Origin: an uncultured Oscillibacter sp.
GTDB lineage: Bacteria > Bacillota > Clostridia > Oscillospirales > Oscillospiraceae
Length of the DNA stretch: 16,139 nt
Assembly (NCBI GenBank): GCA_947245315.1
Contig: CAMXNV010000022.1
Location: forward strand, 1 to 16,139
Direction: 5' to 3'
The translations under genes and the position numbers were made by a program. Below are positions 1 through 7,119 of the stretch, piece by piece. How positions within the stretch are numbered: position 1 is the stretch's first letter; the number at the start of each line of letters is the position of its first letter. Under the pieces are notes generated by a model. The model saw nothing but the letters and a program-made list of their open reading frames with translations. It did no database searches and had not been told where the DNA came from.

Positions 1-856
1 AGTCATAGAGCTTCTGGGTGCCGGCGGCGAAGACATAGGTCTGCCGGCCCTTGTCGAAGGGCTTGCAGGCGCCGGTGATCCGGCCCGCCCTGGACATGTC
101 CACAAAGGCGTCCACGTACATCTCCGTATGAACGCCCAGGTTTTTCAGGTCGGACTCGGCGATCATCTTGCCGATGGCGCTGGGCATGGACCCGATGCCC
201 AGCTGGAGGCAGGCGCCGTCCTCGATCTCGGGCACCACCAGGTTGGCCACGGCCAGGTCCACCTCGGAGGCCTCCCCGGCGCCGCCCAGAATCTCCATGG
301 GGGGGTTCTCCCCCTCCACCACCATGGTGACGTCGCTGATATGGACCCCGTTTTCAAAGCCGCCCAGGCAGACGGGCATGTTCCGGTTGACCTCCACGAT
401 GACGGTCTTGGCGCAGTCGCAGACCGCCTTCAGGTGGGAGCCCCCGGGGCCGAAGTTGAACCAGCCGTGCTCGTCCATGGGCGCCACCTGGAACATGGCC
501 ACGTCCAGGGTCTTGATGCAGTCCCGGTAGAGCCCCGGCAGCTCGGAGTAGCGCAGGGGGATGTAATAGGCGAAGCCCTCCTTGATGGCCTTGCGCTCAA
601 TGCCGCTCATGTGCCAGGAGTTCCAGGCGAAGTGCTCGGCGGCGTTGGGCACGTCGAAAATGGCGGGACGGCGGGTCAGGATGCCTCCCCGGATGTTCAC
701 GTCCTTCAGCTCCCCCATCCGGGCGGCCAGGGCCTTGTCCAGGGCGTTGGCGGAGCAGACCGTCCAGCCGTAATCCAGCCAGTCGCCGGACTTGACGACT
801 TTCACCGCCTCCTCGGCCGTGGTCAGCTTCTGGCGGTATTCCTCCTGATAGCTCAT
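1..856 (-). CDS. but: Butyryl-CoA:acetate CoA-transferase (But type), C-terminal part cut by window edge
   Basis: It would transfer CoA from butyryl-CoA to acetate, the last step of butyrate formation in many gut Clostridia. 285 residues are visible of the roughly 440-450 usual for the family; the rest lies left of the window. The N-terminal half closely resembles But of Roseburia-type butyrate producers as I remember them: WNSWHMSGIERK at 78-89, DVAMFQVAPMDEHG at 118-131, FNFGPGGSHL at 133-142, GVHISDV at 170-176 and LQLGIGSMPSAIG at 217-229. Glu245 in GVHTEM is the likely catalytic glutamate, by analogy with 4-hydroxybutyrate CoA-transferases. The ATG at 856 has GGAGG seven bases upstream; an in-frame ATG at 871 is less likely because that GGAGG lies inside it. 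The gene has its own promoter and follows the terminator of the ispH-rpsA operon. 4-hydroxybutyrate, propionate or another short acyl-CoA as substrate cannot be excluded. Confidence 0.87.
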   Translation of the reverse strand, partial: MSYQEEYRQKLTTAEEAVKVVKSGDWLDYGWTVCSANALDKALAARMGELKDVNIRGGILTRRPAIFDVPNAAEHFAWNSWHMSGIERKAIKEGFAYYIPLRYSELPGLYRDCIKTLDVAMFQVAPMDEHGWFNFGPGGSHLKAVCDCAKTVIVEVNRNMPVCLGGFENGVHISDVTMVVEGENPPMEILGGAGEASEVDLAVANLVVPEIEDGACLQLGIGSMPSAIGKMIAESDLKNLGVHTEMYVDAFVDMSRAGRITGACKPFDKGRQTYVFAAGTQKLYD

Positions 857-893
857 AGTCGATTCCTCCATTGTGAATTGAATTTCTGTCTCC

Positions 894-906
894 TCGCGGG
901 CCGCGA
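894..906. repeat. Dyad in the leader of the CoA-transferase gene
   Basis: TCGCGG-G-CCGCGA is a perfect 6+1+6 inverted repeat. It lies in the roughly 80-base untranslated leader between the predicted transcription start (about 936) and the ATG at 856. It could be an operator or a small RNA hairpin, or chance in GC-rich DNA. It does not resemble the AT-rich Rex site known to control some butyrate genes. Confidence 0.3.
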
Positions 907-942
907 AGGGTAATTTTCTGCGCGACGGCATTTCTATTCAAT

Positions 943-971
943 AGTATAACATCCCATGGAAAATATTGCAA
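943..971 (-). promoter_or_regulatory. Sigma-A promoter of the CoA-transferase gene
   Basis: On the minus strand, TTGCAA (966-971) and TATACT (943-948) are separated by exactly 17 bp, and a TG lies two bases before the -10 hexamer. It sits in a clearly AT-richer stretch. Transcription would start near 936 and give a leader of about 80 bases. Together with the terminator just upstream, this makes the CoA-transferase its own transcription unit. Confidence 0.75.
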
Positions 972-1004
972 CGCCAAAACGTGAAAAAAATAACATGTTT
1001 TTAA

Positions 1005-1035
1005 GAAAAAAGCGGCAGGCCCGTAGGCCTGCCGC
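1005..1035 (-). terminator. Intrinsic terminator after ispH-rpsA
   Basis: A perfect 10-bp GC-rich stem (GCGGCAGGCC paired with GGCCTGCCGC, 1012-1035) with a four-base loop. On the minus strand it is followed directly by six T residues (1006-1011), then C and more T/A. It begins 33 bases after the ispH-rpsA stop and closes the long minus-strand operon. Confidence 0.92.
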
Positions 1036-1068
1036 CTGTATTTCAGGGGTTTTGCGGTTTGCGGGAGC

Positions 1069-3018
1069 TTACTCCTCGTCCTCCTCGGGGGCTTCCACCG
1101 CAGGGGCCAGCAGGGCCCGGATGGACAGGGAAATCTTCTTGCGCTCCTCGTCCACGGCGGTGATCTTGGCGTCCACCATCTGGTTCTCCGCCAGCACGTC
1201 CTCCGGCTTCTCGATCCGGCGGTCGGCGATCTGGGAGATGTGGATCAGGCCGTCCACGCCGGGCACCACCTCGGCAAAGGCGCCGAAGCTCATCAGCTTG
1301 ACGATGCGGACGGAGGCCACGTCGCCCACGGCGTACTTGTCCATGAACACCTGCCAGGGATCCACGCTGTGGTCCTTGACGCCCAGGGAAATCTTCCGCT
1401 TCTCGGGGTCGAAGGAGATCACGTAGACCTCCAGGGTGTCCCCCACCTTGCACACATCCTCGGGCTTCTTGATCCGGCTCCAGCTCAGCTCCGAGATATG
1501 TACCATGCCGTCCACGCCACCGATGTCCACAAAGACGCCGTAGCTGGTCATGGATTTCACGGTTCCGGTGTAGCGCTTGCCCACCTCGATGTTGGCCCAG
1601 ATCTCCTCCTGAGCGGCCCGGCGGGCCTCGTCGGTGACGGAGCGGATGGAGCCCACCACCCGGCGGCGGGCCCGGTTCATCTCCGTGATCCGGAGCTGGA
1701 CCTTCTGGCCCTTCATGGCGGAGAGGTCGGCGCCCCGGGGCTGGCCGCTCTGGGAGGCGGGGACAAACACCCGCACGCCCTTGACGGACACCACGATGCC
1801 GCCCTTGTTCTCCTCGGTGACCGTGCCTTCCAGCACGGTCTTCTCCTCCACGGCCCGGTCGATGTCCTCCCAGACCTTCACGGCGTCCAGCCGCTTCTTG
1901 GACAGCTCGGCGTAGCCCTCCACGTCGTTGACGCGGACGATGTACGTCTCAATTTCGTCTCCCACTTTTACCACATCCTCGGGTTTGGCCGTGGGATCGT
2001 CGGTGAGTTCGCTGAACTTGATGTAGGCCGCCTGCTTGGCGCCCACATCGACCTGCACCTCCGTCGGGGTGATGGCGGTGACAATGCCGGTTACCTTCTC
2101 TCCTGTATTTAAAGTTTTGAAGGACTGGTTCAGCAGTTCCTCAAAGGACTCCTCGTTGTTCTCCACCGCTCTGATTTCTTCACTCATGGCTGCATATACC
2201 TCCTTAATAATGCCCGCTGGCGTGGAAGCGCCGGCCGTAAGGCCCGCGACCGAACAACCATGAGAAAAATCCGGCGGGAGCTCGTCCGCGTTTTCGATCT
2301 GGATCACGCGGGGGCAGCTCTCCTTGCAAATTTCCGTCAAATGTTTGGTGTTGGCGCTTTTACGGTCTCCCACCACGACCATGACGTCCGCTTTCGCGGC
2401 GAGAATGGCCGCTTCAGACTGACGCTTATGCGTAGCGGTACATATTGTATCAAATTTTTTTGCGTTTGTACACTCTTTTTTTACGATTTTCCAAGAAGTT
2501 TCAAAAAGTTCACGAATGCAGGTGGTTTGTGCAACAACCGTCACCGGCGTCTCCCGGGCTTTGGGGTCCTCCCGCAGCCAGGCCTCCACCGCCTCCGGCC
2601 CGCTGAAAATCAACGGACGGCGGCACCAGCTGGCGATGCCCGCCACCTCCGGGTGGTCCCGGTCGCCGATGATGACGGGGGTCCGGCCCTCTGCCTCCGC
2701 CTGGGCGGCCAGGGTCTGGATCCGGCGGACGTTGGGACAGGTGGCGTCCACGCAGAGAACCCCCCGGGCCTCCAGCCGGTCCAGCACGTCCTTCCGCTCC
2801 CCGTGGGAGCGGATCAGTACCCTGTCCCCGGGGCCCAGCTCCTCCGGGTCCTCCACCCGGCGGACCCCCAGGCGCCGCAGCTCCTCCACCACGTGGGCGT
2901 TGTGGATCAGGTCCCCCAGCATTCGGCAGCCCCCGGCGGCCCCGGCCTCCCGGGCCAGGTCCACCGCCCGGCGGACGCCGTAACAGAAGCCGGCGCTCTC
3001 CGCCAGATACACCTTCAC
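1069..3018 (-). CDS. ispH-rpsA: Fused 4-hydroxy-3-methylbut-2-enyl diphosphate reductase / ribosomal protein S1
   Basis: One 649-residue frame joins two proteins, a fusion known from Clostridia. Residues 1-280 are IspH, the [4Fe-4S] enzyme that makes IPP and DMAPP in the last step of the MEP pathway. Cluster ligands Cys12, Cys94 and Cys193 are present, with His39 (HNAH), His72 (SHGE), Glu124 (HPEV) and Thr165 (AQTT) in the expected places. Residues about 306-634 hold four S1 RNA-binding domains (about 306-376, 394-462, 480-548, 564-634), with YGVFVDIGGVDGMVHISEL in the third, followed by an acidic tail. The start is GTG at 3018, overlapping the plsC stop as GTGA. The segment coding for IspH residues 165-280 is strikingly AT-richer than the rest and carries an internal promoter-like sequence and an internal Shine-Dalgarno, so free S1 may also be made. 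Confidence 0.95.
   Translation of the reverse strand: MKVYLAESAGFCYGVRRAVDLAREAGAAGGCRMLGDLIHNAHVVEELRRLGVRRVEDPEELGPGDRVLIRSHGERKDVLDRLEARGVLCVDATCPNVRRIQTLAAQAEAEGRTPVIIGDRDHPEVAGIASWCRRPLIFSGPEAVEAWLREDPKARETPVTVVAQTTCIRELFETSWKIVKKECTNAKKFDTICTATHKRQSEAAILAAKADVMVVVGDRKSANTKHLTEICKESCPRVIQIENADELPPDFSHGCSVAGLTAGASTPAGIIKEVYAAMSEEIRAVENNEESFEELLNQSFKTLNTGEKVTGIVTAITPTEVQVDVGAKQAAYIKFSELTDDPTAKPEDVVKVGDEIETYIVRVNDVEGYAELSKKRLDAVKVWEDIDRAVEEKTVLEGTVTEENKGGIVVSVKGVRVFVPASQSGQPRGADLSAMKGQKVQLRITEMNRARRRVVGSIRSVTDEARRAAQEEIWANIEVGKRYTGTVKSMTSYGVFVDIGGVDGMVHISELSWSRIKKPEDVCKVGDTLEVYVISFDPEKRKISLGVKDHSVDPWQVFMDKYAVGDVASVRIVKLMSFGAFAEVVPGVDGLIHISQIADRRIEKPEDVLAENQMVDAKITAVDEERKKISLSIRALLAPAVEAPEEDEE
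2185..2205 (-). promoter_or_regulatory. Possible internal ribosome-binding site and start for free S1
   Basis: A perfect AAGGAGG (2199-2205, minus strand) inside ispH lies 11 bases before an in-frame ATG (2185-2187, residue 278, MSEEIRAV). Initiation there would give a 372-residue protein holding all four S1 domains and little of IspH. The spacing is long but workable. The AAGGAGG also encodes Lys-Glu-Val of a GIIKEV motif common at the end of IspH, so it could be coincidental. Confidence 0.45.
2444..2472 (-). promoter_or_regulatory. Possible internal promoter for the S1 part of ispH-rpsA
   Basis: On the minus strand TGTACA (2467-2472) and TACAAT (2444-2449) are 17 bp apart, inside the AT-rich part of ispH. 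The -10 matches consensus at five of six positions and the -35 at four of six. A transcript from here would start about 250 bases before the internal start at 2187. Lysine and phenylalanine codons make this stretch AT-rich anyway, so confidence is limited. Confidence 0.35.
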
Positions 3019-3650
3019 AGCGGCTTCCCCCCCACGGCCTGGCCCCCCAGGGCATAGGCCTGCTCCAGGAGGTCGTCGGCGATTTTCTGCATCTCCTCGG
3101 CGGTGCCCCGGCGGCCGGTGTAATGGGGCTCGTAGGGCTGGCCGAAGATGATGCGGGTCCGGCGGAACAGCTTCTTCTCCCCGTCCACAAACACCGGCAC
3201 CAGCGTGGCCCCGGTGCGGACGCCGATCATGGCCACCCCGGCCTTGGCGTGGGCGGGCAGGCCGTCCGTGTAGCCGATTCCGTCGTGGATCGTGGTTCCC
3301 TCGGAGAAGATCAGCAGGTTGTCCCCGTCCTTCAGGGCCTGGATGGACTGCTTGACGGCGTTGATGTCGTTGTTCCCCCGGCTCACCGGGAAGGCCCCCA
3401 CCTTTCGCAGCAGCCAGCCCAGCAGGCGGTTCTGGAACAGCTCCTCCTTGGCCATGATGTGGAGCCGGTAGTTCACCGGCAGCTTCAAGGCCACCAGAAT
3501 GGGATCCCAGTTGCTGGCGTGGTTGGGGCAGAGGAGCACGCCGCCGGAGGGCAGCCCCTCCATCCCCTCCACGGAGACGGGGTGCAGGATGCCGGTCACA
3601 AAGCCCACCACATAGTAAATGAAGACAAACAGGCGGTTAAAGGGTTTCAT
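3015..3650 (-). CDS. plsC: 1-acyl-sn-glycerol-3-phosphate acyltransferase
   Basis: It acylates lysophosphatidic acid to phosphatidic acid at the inner face of the membrane, in phospholipid synthesis. The 211 residues are a normal length for the short PlsC family. The catalytic HX4D box is NHASNWD (His44, Asp49). The acceptor-binding block is FSEGTT at 115-120, where many members have EGTR, and VPVFVDG follows. A hydrophobic N-terminus (residues 7-22) fits membrane association. Its ATG at 3650 overlaps the cmk stop as ATGA, and its stop overlaps the ispH-rpsA start as GTGA, so the three are translationally coupled. The order cmk - plsC - ispH-rpsA is a familiar clostridial arrangement. The exact acyl acceptor is inferred from the family. 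Confidence 0.92.
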   Translation of the reverse strand: MKPFNRLFVFIYYVVGFVTGILHPVSVEGMEGLPSGGVLLCPNHASNWDPILVALKLPVNYRLHIMAKEELFQNRLLGWLLRKVGAFPVSRGNNDINAVKQSIQALKDGDNLLIFSEGTTIHDGIGYTDGLPAHAKAGVAMIGVRTGATLVPVFVDGEKKLFRRTRIIFGQPYEPHYTGRRGTAEEMQKIADDLLEQAYALGGQAVGGKPL

Positions 3651-4324
3651 AGGCCCGTCCTTTCCCGGACGATCCGCAGCAGGGCTTCCCGGCTCTCCTG
3701 GAAGTCCAGGACCGAGGTGTCCAGCAGCACCGCGTCCTCCGCCTGCCGCAGGGGGGCGGCGGCCCGGTGGGTGTCCTGGAAGTCCCGGTCCTCGATCTCC
3801 CGGAGGACCTCCTCAAAGGGCTGGGGGGTTCCCCGCTCCTCCAGCTCCCGGCAGCGGCGCTCCGCCCGGACCCGGGCGGAGGCGGTAAGAAAAATCTTCA
3901 CCTCCGCGTCCGGCAGGACCACGGTGCCGATGTCCCGGCCGTCCATGACCACGCTGTTCCGCCGGGCCAGCTCCCGCTGGAGCTCCAGCAAATAGGCCCG
4001 CACCGCCGGCAGGGCGGAGACGGCGGAGGCATAGCGGGAAATCTCCGGCAGGCGGATGGCCTCGCTGACGTCCTCGCCGTTCAGCAGCATCCGCTGTCCC
4101 CCGGCCTCGTCGTAGCAGAGCTCGGGCCGGACCTCCGGCAGGGCCGCCGCCACGGCCTCCCCGTCCCTGGGGTCCACGCCGTGGTCCCGCATGTAGAGCC
4201 CCACGGTCCGGTAGATGGCGCCGGTGTCCACATAGAGGAAGCCCAGGGCGGCGGCGGCGGCCCTGGCCAAGGTGCTCTTCCCCGCACCGGAGGGGCCGTC
4301 AATGGCGATACGAATGGTCTTCAT
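3647..4324 (-). CDS. cmk: Cytidylate kinase
   Basis: It phosphorylates CMP and dCMP with ATP in the cytoplasm, feeding pyrimidine nucleotide and phospholipid precursor pools. The product is 225 residues, the usual length. The P-loop IDGPSGAGKST spans residues 8-18. Further family blocks are YVDTGAIYR near 31-39 and MDGRDIGTVVLPDAEVKIFLTA in the middle of the protein. I chose the ATG at 4324 because GGAGG stands eight bases before it and the protein then begins MKTIRIAIDG, as cytidylate kinases do; the frame is open 45 bases further upstream but without support. It follows the flavoprotein gene by 41 bases and overlaps plsC by four. Confidence 0.96.
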   Translation of the reverse strand: MKTIRIAIDGPSGAGKSTLARAAAAALGFLYVDTGAIYRTVGLYMRDHGVDPRDGEAVAAALPEVRPELCYDEAGGQRMLLNGEDVSEAIRLPEISRYASAVSALPAVRAYLLELQRELARRNSVVMDGRDIGTVVLPDAEVKIFLTASARVRAERRCRELEERGTPQPFEEVLREIEDRDFQDTHRAAAPLRQAEDAVLLDTSVLDFQESREALLRIVRERTGL

Positions 4325-4365
4325 AGGCAAACCTCCACACTTTTGTCGCAGTATCCGGCGGGCCG

Positions 4366-5592
4366 TCACGCCGAGGCGGCGGCCAAGCCCGCGGCCCGGC
4401 CCGTGGACCAGGCGATTTGAAGATTGAAGCCGCCGGTATAGGCGTCCACGTCGATCAGCTCCCCGGCGAAGTAGAGCCCCCGGACCCTCCGGGACTCCAT
4501 GGTAGCCGGGTCGATCTCCTTCACCGACACCCCGCCGGAGGTGACGATGGCGTCCGTCACCGGGCAGGGCCCGGCGATGACCACGGGGAAATGCTTCAAA
4601 ATTTGCAGCAGCCCCCGGCGCTGCTCCCGGGTGACGTCGTGGACCTTCCGCCGGGGCTCAATTTCAGATATCCGGACCACCTCCGGAATCAGCTTCTTGG
4701 GCAGCAGGTCGTCCAGGGCGTTGCAGAAATCCTGGTTTCGGTACTTCTCAAAGTCCGACAGCAGCCGCCGGTCCAGGGCCGGCTCCTCCAGGGCGGGCTT
4801 CAGGTCGATCTCCAGGTGATAGGCCCGCTCCCCGAAGCGCCGCATGTGGGCGGAGGCCGACAGGATCACCGGCCCGCTGAGGCCGAAGTGGGTGAACACC
4901 AGCTCCCCAAAGTCCGTGTAGAGCTTTTTGTTGTTCTCAAACACCGTCAGCCCCACATTCCGCAGGCTCAGCCCCTGGAGGGTCTTCCCTATCCCAAAGT
5001 CCCGCAGGGGCACCAGGCTTCCCCGGAGGGGAGTCACTGTGTGCCCCGCCTCCGCGGCCATGCGGTGGCCCTCCCCGGTGGAGCCGGTGGCGGGGTAGGA
5101 CACGCCTCCGGTGGCCAGGATCACCGCCTCCGCCGGATAGCGGCCCCGCTCCCCGGCGGCCCCCAGCGCCCGGCCCTCCTCGATCTCCAGGGCCGCCGCC
5201 CGGTCCCGGACGAGGCGGACCCCCAGCCCTTTCAGCCGCCGCTCCAGGGCGGCGCTGACGTCGAAGGCCCGGTCGGACACAGGGAACACCCGGTTCCCCC
5301 GTTCCGTCTTCAAGGGGACCCCCAGCGCCTCAAAAAAGGCCATGGCGTCCTGGGCATTGAAGTGAGCGAAAGCGCTGTAAAGGAATTTTCCATTACGCGG
5401 AATATTGGCCATCAGCTCCTGCTCCGGGGCGTTGTTGGTCAGGTTGCAGCGGCCCTTCCCCGTGATATTCAGCTTTTTTCCCAGCCGCTCGTTGGGCTCC
5501 AGCAACGTGACGGAGGCCCCCCGCTCCGCCGCGGAGACCGCGGCCATCATACCGGCGGCCCCGCCGCCGATCACCAGCACCTGTTTACTCAT
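4366..5592 (-). CDS. BaiN/HI0933-family NAD(P)/FAD-dependent oxidoreductase
   Basis: A 408-residue flavoprotein of the HI0933/YhiN/BaiN family. The Rossmann FAD motif VIGGGAAGM is at 7-15, the family block KKLNITGKGRCNLTN follows near residue 38, and GLSGPVIL lies in the middle. The C-terminal FAD block runs from VTSGGVSVKEID to GLYFAGELIDVDAYTGGFNLQ. One member, BaiN, was linked to bile-acid dehydroxylation, but most have no known substrate and the family is widespread in Clostridia, so I claim no bile-acid role. I chose the ATG at 5592 (MSKQVLVIGG), with a GGAAAG upstream. A TTG at 5607 is possible but would add five residues and deepen the overlap. The start overlaps the end of the RpiR gene by eight bases. 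Its place before cmk is common in Clostridia. Confidence 0.88.
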   Translation of the reverse strand: MSKQVLVIGGGAAGMMAAVSAAERGASVTLLEPNERLGKKLNITGKGRCNLTNNAPEQELMANIPRNGKFLYSAFAHFNAQDAMAFFEALGVPLKTERGNRVFPVSDRAFDVSAALERRLKGLGVRLVRDRAAALEIEEGRALGAAGERGRYPAEAVILATGGVSYPATGSTGEGHRMAAEAGHTVTPLRGSLVPLRDFGIGKTLQGLSLRNVGLTVFENNKKLYTDFGELVFTHFGLSGPVILSASAHMRRFGERAYHLEIDLKPALEEPALDRRLLSDFEKYRNQDFCNALDDLLPKKLIPEVVRISEIEPRRKVHDVTREQRRGLLQILKHFPVVIAGPCPVTDAIVTSGGVSVKEIDPATMESRRVRGLYFAGELIDVDAYTGGFNLQIAWSTGRAAGLAAASA

Positions 5593-6451
5593 CGTCCATC
5601 TTTCCAAACACGCCGTATTCGTTCCATATGTCCTCCAGCTCCGCGAAGGTGGCGGACACGTCCGCCCCGTAGCGGTTGGACAGGGCCACCAGCAGCGCGT
5701 TAATCAGGGACAGGGGCGCCACCATGGAGTCCACACAGGAGATCATCTCGCAGGGCGCCAGCAGCGCCGCCTCGGAGAGCTGGTACACCGGGGAGAGCTC
5801 GTTGTCCGTGATGGCGATGATGCTGGCCCCCCGGTCCCGGGCGAACTTCACCGTGTTGATGGTGACCCTGGAGTACCGGGGGAAGCTGATGGCGATCATC
5901 ACGTCCCCGGGCCCCATGCGGAGCATCTGCTCGAACATCTCCCCCGCCGCGTTGGACTGGATCAGGGTCACGTTCTCCGTCAGCAGGTGCATGTAAAAGT
6001 GGAGGTAGCCCGCCACGAAGGAGGAGGACCGGACCCCCAGGATGTAGATGTGCCGCCCGGTCATCAGCTTATCCACCACCTGGTCGAACTCCCCCTGGTC
6101 CGCCTGGCCGATCATCTGGCGCAGCTTGTCGATGTCGGACTGGATCACCGCCGGCAGCACGTCCTGGCCGGAGAAGATATCCCCCGCCGCCCGGATGCGC
6201 TGGGTGGAGGTCAGGCGGCTGCGGATCATATCCTGGAGCACCCGCTGCATGCTGGGGTAGCCGTCGTACCCCAGCTCGGAGGCGAAGCGCACCACCGTGG
6301 ACTCGCTGACGCCCACCAGCTTCCCCAGGCGGCTGGCGGTCATAAAGGCGGCCTTGTCGTAGTTCTCCAGGATGTAGGCGGCGATGCGCTTCTGCCCCTT
6401 GGAAAAATCGCCCATGCCCGCCTCAAGGCTGTGCAAAATGTTCTTTCCCAC
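5585..6451 (-). CDS. RpiR/MurR-family transcriptional regulator with SIS domain
   Basis: The 288 residues have the family's two-part layout. An N-terminal helix-turn-helix (about 17-75) contains TASRLGKLVGVSESTVVRF at 38-56 and a following GYDGYPSMQ. A SIS phosphosugar-binding domain (about 120-260) contains IYILGVRSSSFVAGYL and AISFPRYSRVT. Such proteins normally sense a sugar phosphate and control a nearby sugar operon. Here no transporter or sugar kinase is adjacent, only a sugar O-acetyltransferase upstream, so its target cannot be named. The start is GTG at 6451, preceded by GGGGAGAGAG. An ATG at residue 13 is an alternative but would cut into the first helix. It sits 38 bases after the acetyltransferase stop. 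Confidence 0.93.
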   Translation of the reverse strand: MGKNILHSLEAGMGDFSKGQKRIAAYILENYDKAAFMTASRLGKLVGVSESTVVRFASELGYDGYPSMQRVLQDMIRSRLTSTQRIRAAGDIFSGQDVLPAVIQSDIDKLRQMIGQADQGEFDQVVDKLMTGRHIYILGVRSSSFVAGYLHFYMHLLTENVTLIQSNAAGEMFEQMLRMGPGDVMIAISFPRYSRVTINTVKFARDRGASIIAITDNELSPVYQLSEAALLAPCEMISCVDSMVAPLSLINALLVALSNRYGADVSATFAELEDIWNEYGVFGKMDDE

Positions 6452-6489
6452 CGTGTTCTCTCTCCCCAGGATGGATTTTCGGCCCTCTG

Positions 6490-7104
6490 TCAGTCCCAGA
6501 CGCCGCCGTCTATTTCCCGGTCCCGGAAATAGAATTGCCGGTCCCTCTCATCCAGAGGGCGCAGCACCCGGCAGGGCGTTCCCACCGCCAGGCAACCCGC
6601 CGGAATGTCCCGGGTGACCACGCTGCCCGCGCCGATCACCGACTCGCCGCCGATGGTGACCCCCGGCGTCACAATCACCCCGGAGCCCAGCCAGCAGCCC
6701 CGGCCGATGCGGATGGGGGCGTTGAACTGGTAGCCCCGCTCCCGGAGCTCCGGGCACAGCGGATGGCCCGCCGTGGCCAGCACCACGTTGGGCCCCAGCT
6801 TGGCGTAGTCCCCTATGTAAATGTGGGTGTCGTCCACCACCGTCAGGTTGAAGTTGACATAGACGCCCTTCCCCAGGTGGAGGTGCCGCCCGCCCCAGTT
6901 GCCGTGAAAGGGGGGCTCAATATAGCTGTCCTCCCCGCACTCGGCCAGCAGCTCCTCCAGCAGCGCCCTCCGGCGCTCTGTCTCCGAGGGACGGGTGTGG
7001 TTGAAGTCATACAGGCGCTCCAGGTACTCCGCCTGCTCCCGGAGCAGCTCCGGGTTCGAGGAGACGTAGAGCTCCCCGGTGTGCAGCTTGTCGCGTACAG
7101 ACAT
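6490..7104 (-). CDS. maa: Sugar O-acetyltransferase, LacA/maltose acetyltransferase type
   Basis: It would use acetyl-CoA to acetylate a sugar hydroxyl in the cytoplasm; members act on maltose, glucose or galactosides. At 204 residues it has normal length. The N-terminal Mac domain is present (residues 1-60, with LYDFNHTRPSE). It is followed by left-handed beta-helix hexapeptide repeats such as IRIGRGCWLGSGVIVTPGVT and IGGESVIGAGSVVT. The catalytic His is His114 in ATAGHPL. The trimer-type C-terminus GTPCRVLRPL is intact. ATG at 7104 has GAGGGA upstream, and the gene starts 15 bases after the ispA stop. The symbol marks the family, not a proven substrate. Why it sits between ispA and an RpiR regulator is unclear; it may be the regulator's partner. 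Confidence 0.88.
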   Translation of the reverse strand: MSVRDKLHTGELYVSSNPELLREQAEYLERLYDFNHTRPSETERRRALLEELLAECGEDSYIEPPFHGNWGGRHLHLGKGVYVNFNLTVVDDTHIYIGDYAKLGPNVVLATAGHPLCPELRERGYQFNAPIRIGRGCWLGSGVIVTPGVTIGGESVIGAGSVVTRDIPAGCLAVGTPCRVLRPLDERDRQFYFRDREIDGGVWD

Positions 7105-7119
7105 CTTCTTCCCTCACCC

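Noticed and set aside
128..913. A 261-residue plus-strand reading frame opposite the CoA-transferase gene
   Set aside because: It is the mirror of a real gene in GC-rich DNA: low-complexity His/Gly/Val/Leu/Gln composition, no ribosome-binding site and no family motif.
2190..2530. A frameshift or insertion in ispH, suspected from the AT-rich composition
   Set aside because: The frame is uninterrupted and all expected IspH residues (Thr165, Cys193, the STPAG region) are in place. Only codon choice differs.
4417..5703. Further long plus-strand frames opposite the flavoprotein (4417-5703) and xseA (8391-9728)
   Set aside because: Same reason: shadows with no start signals, crossing the ends of several real genes.
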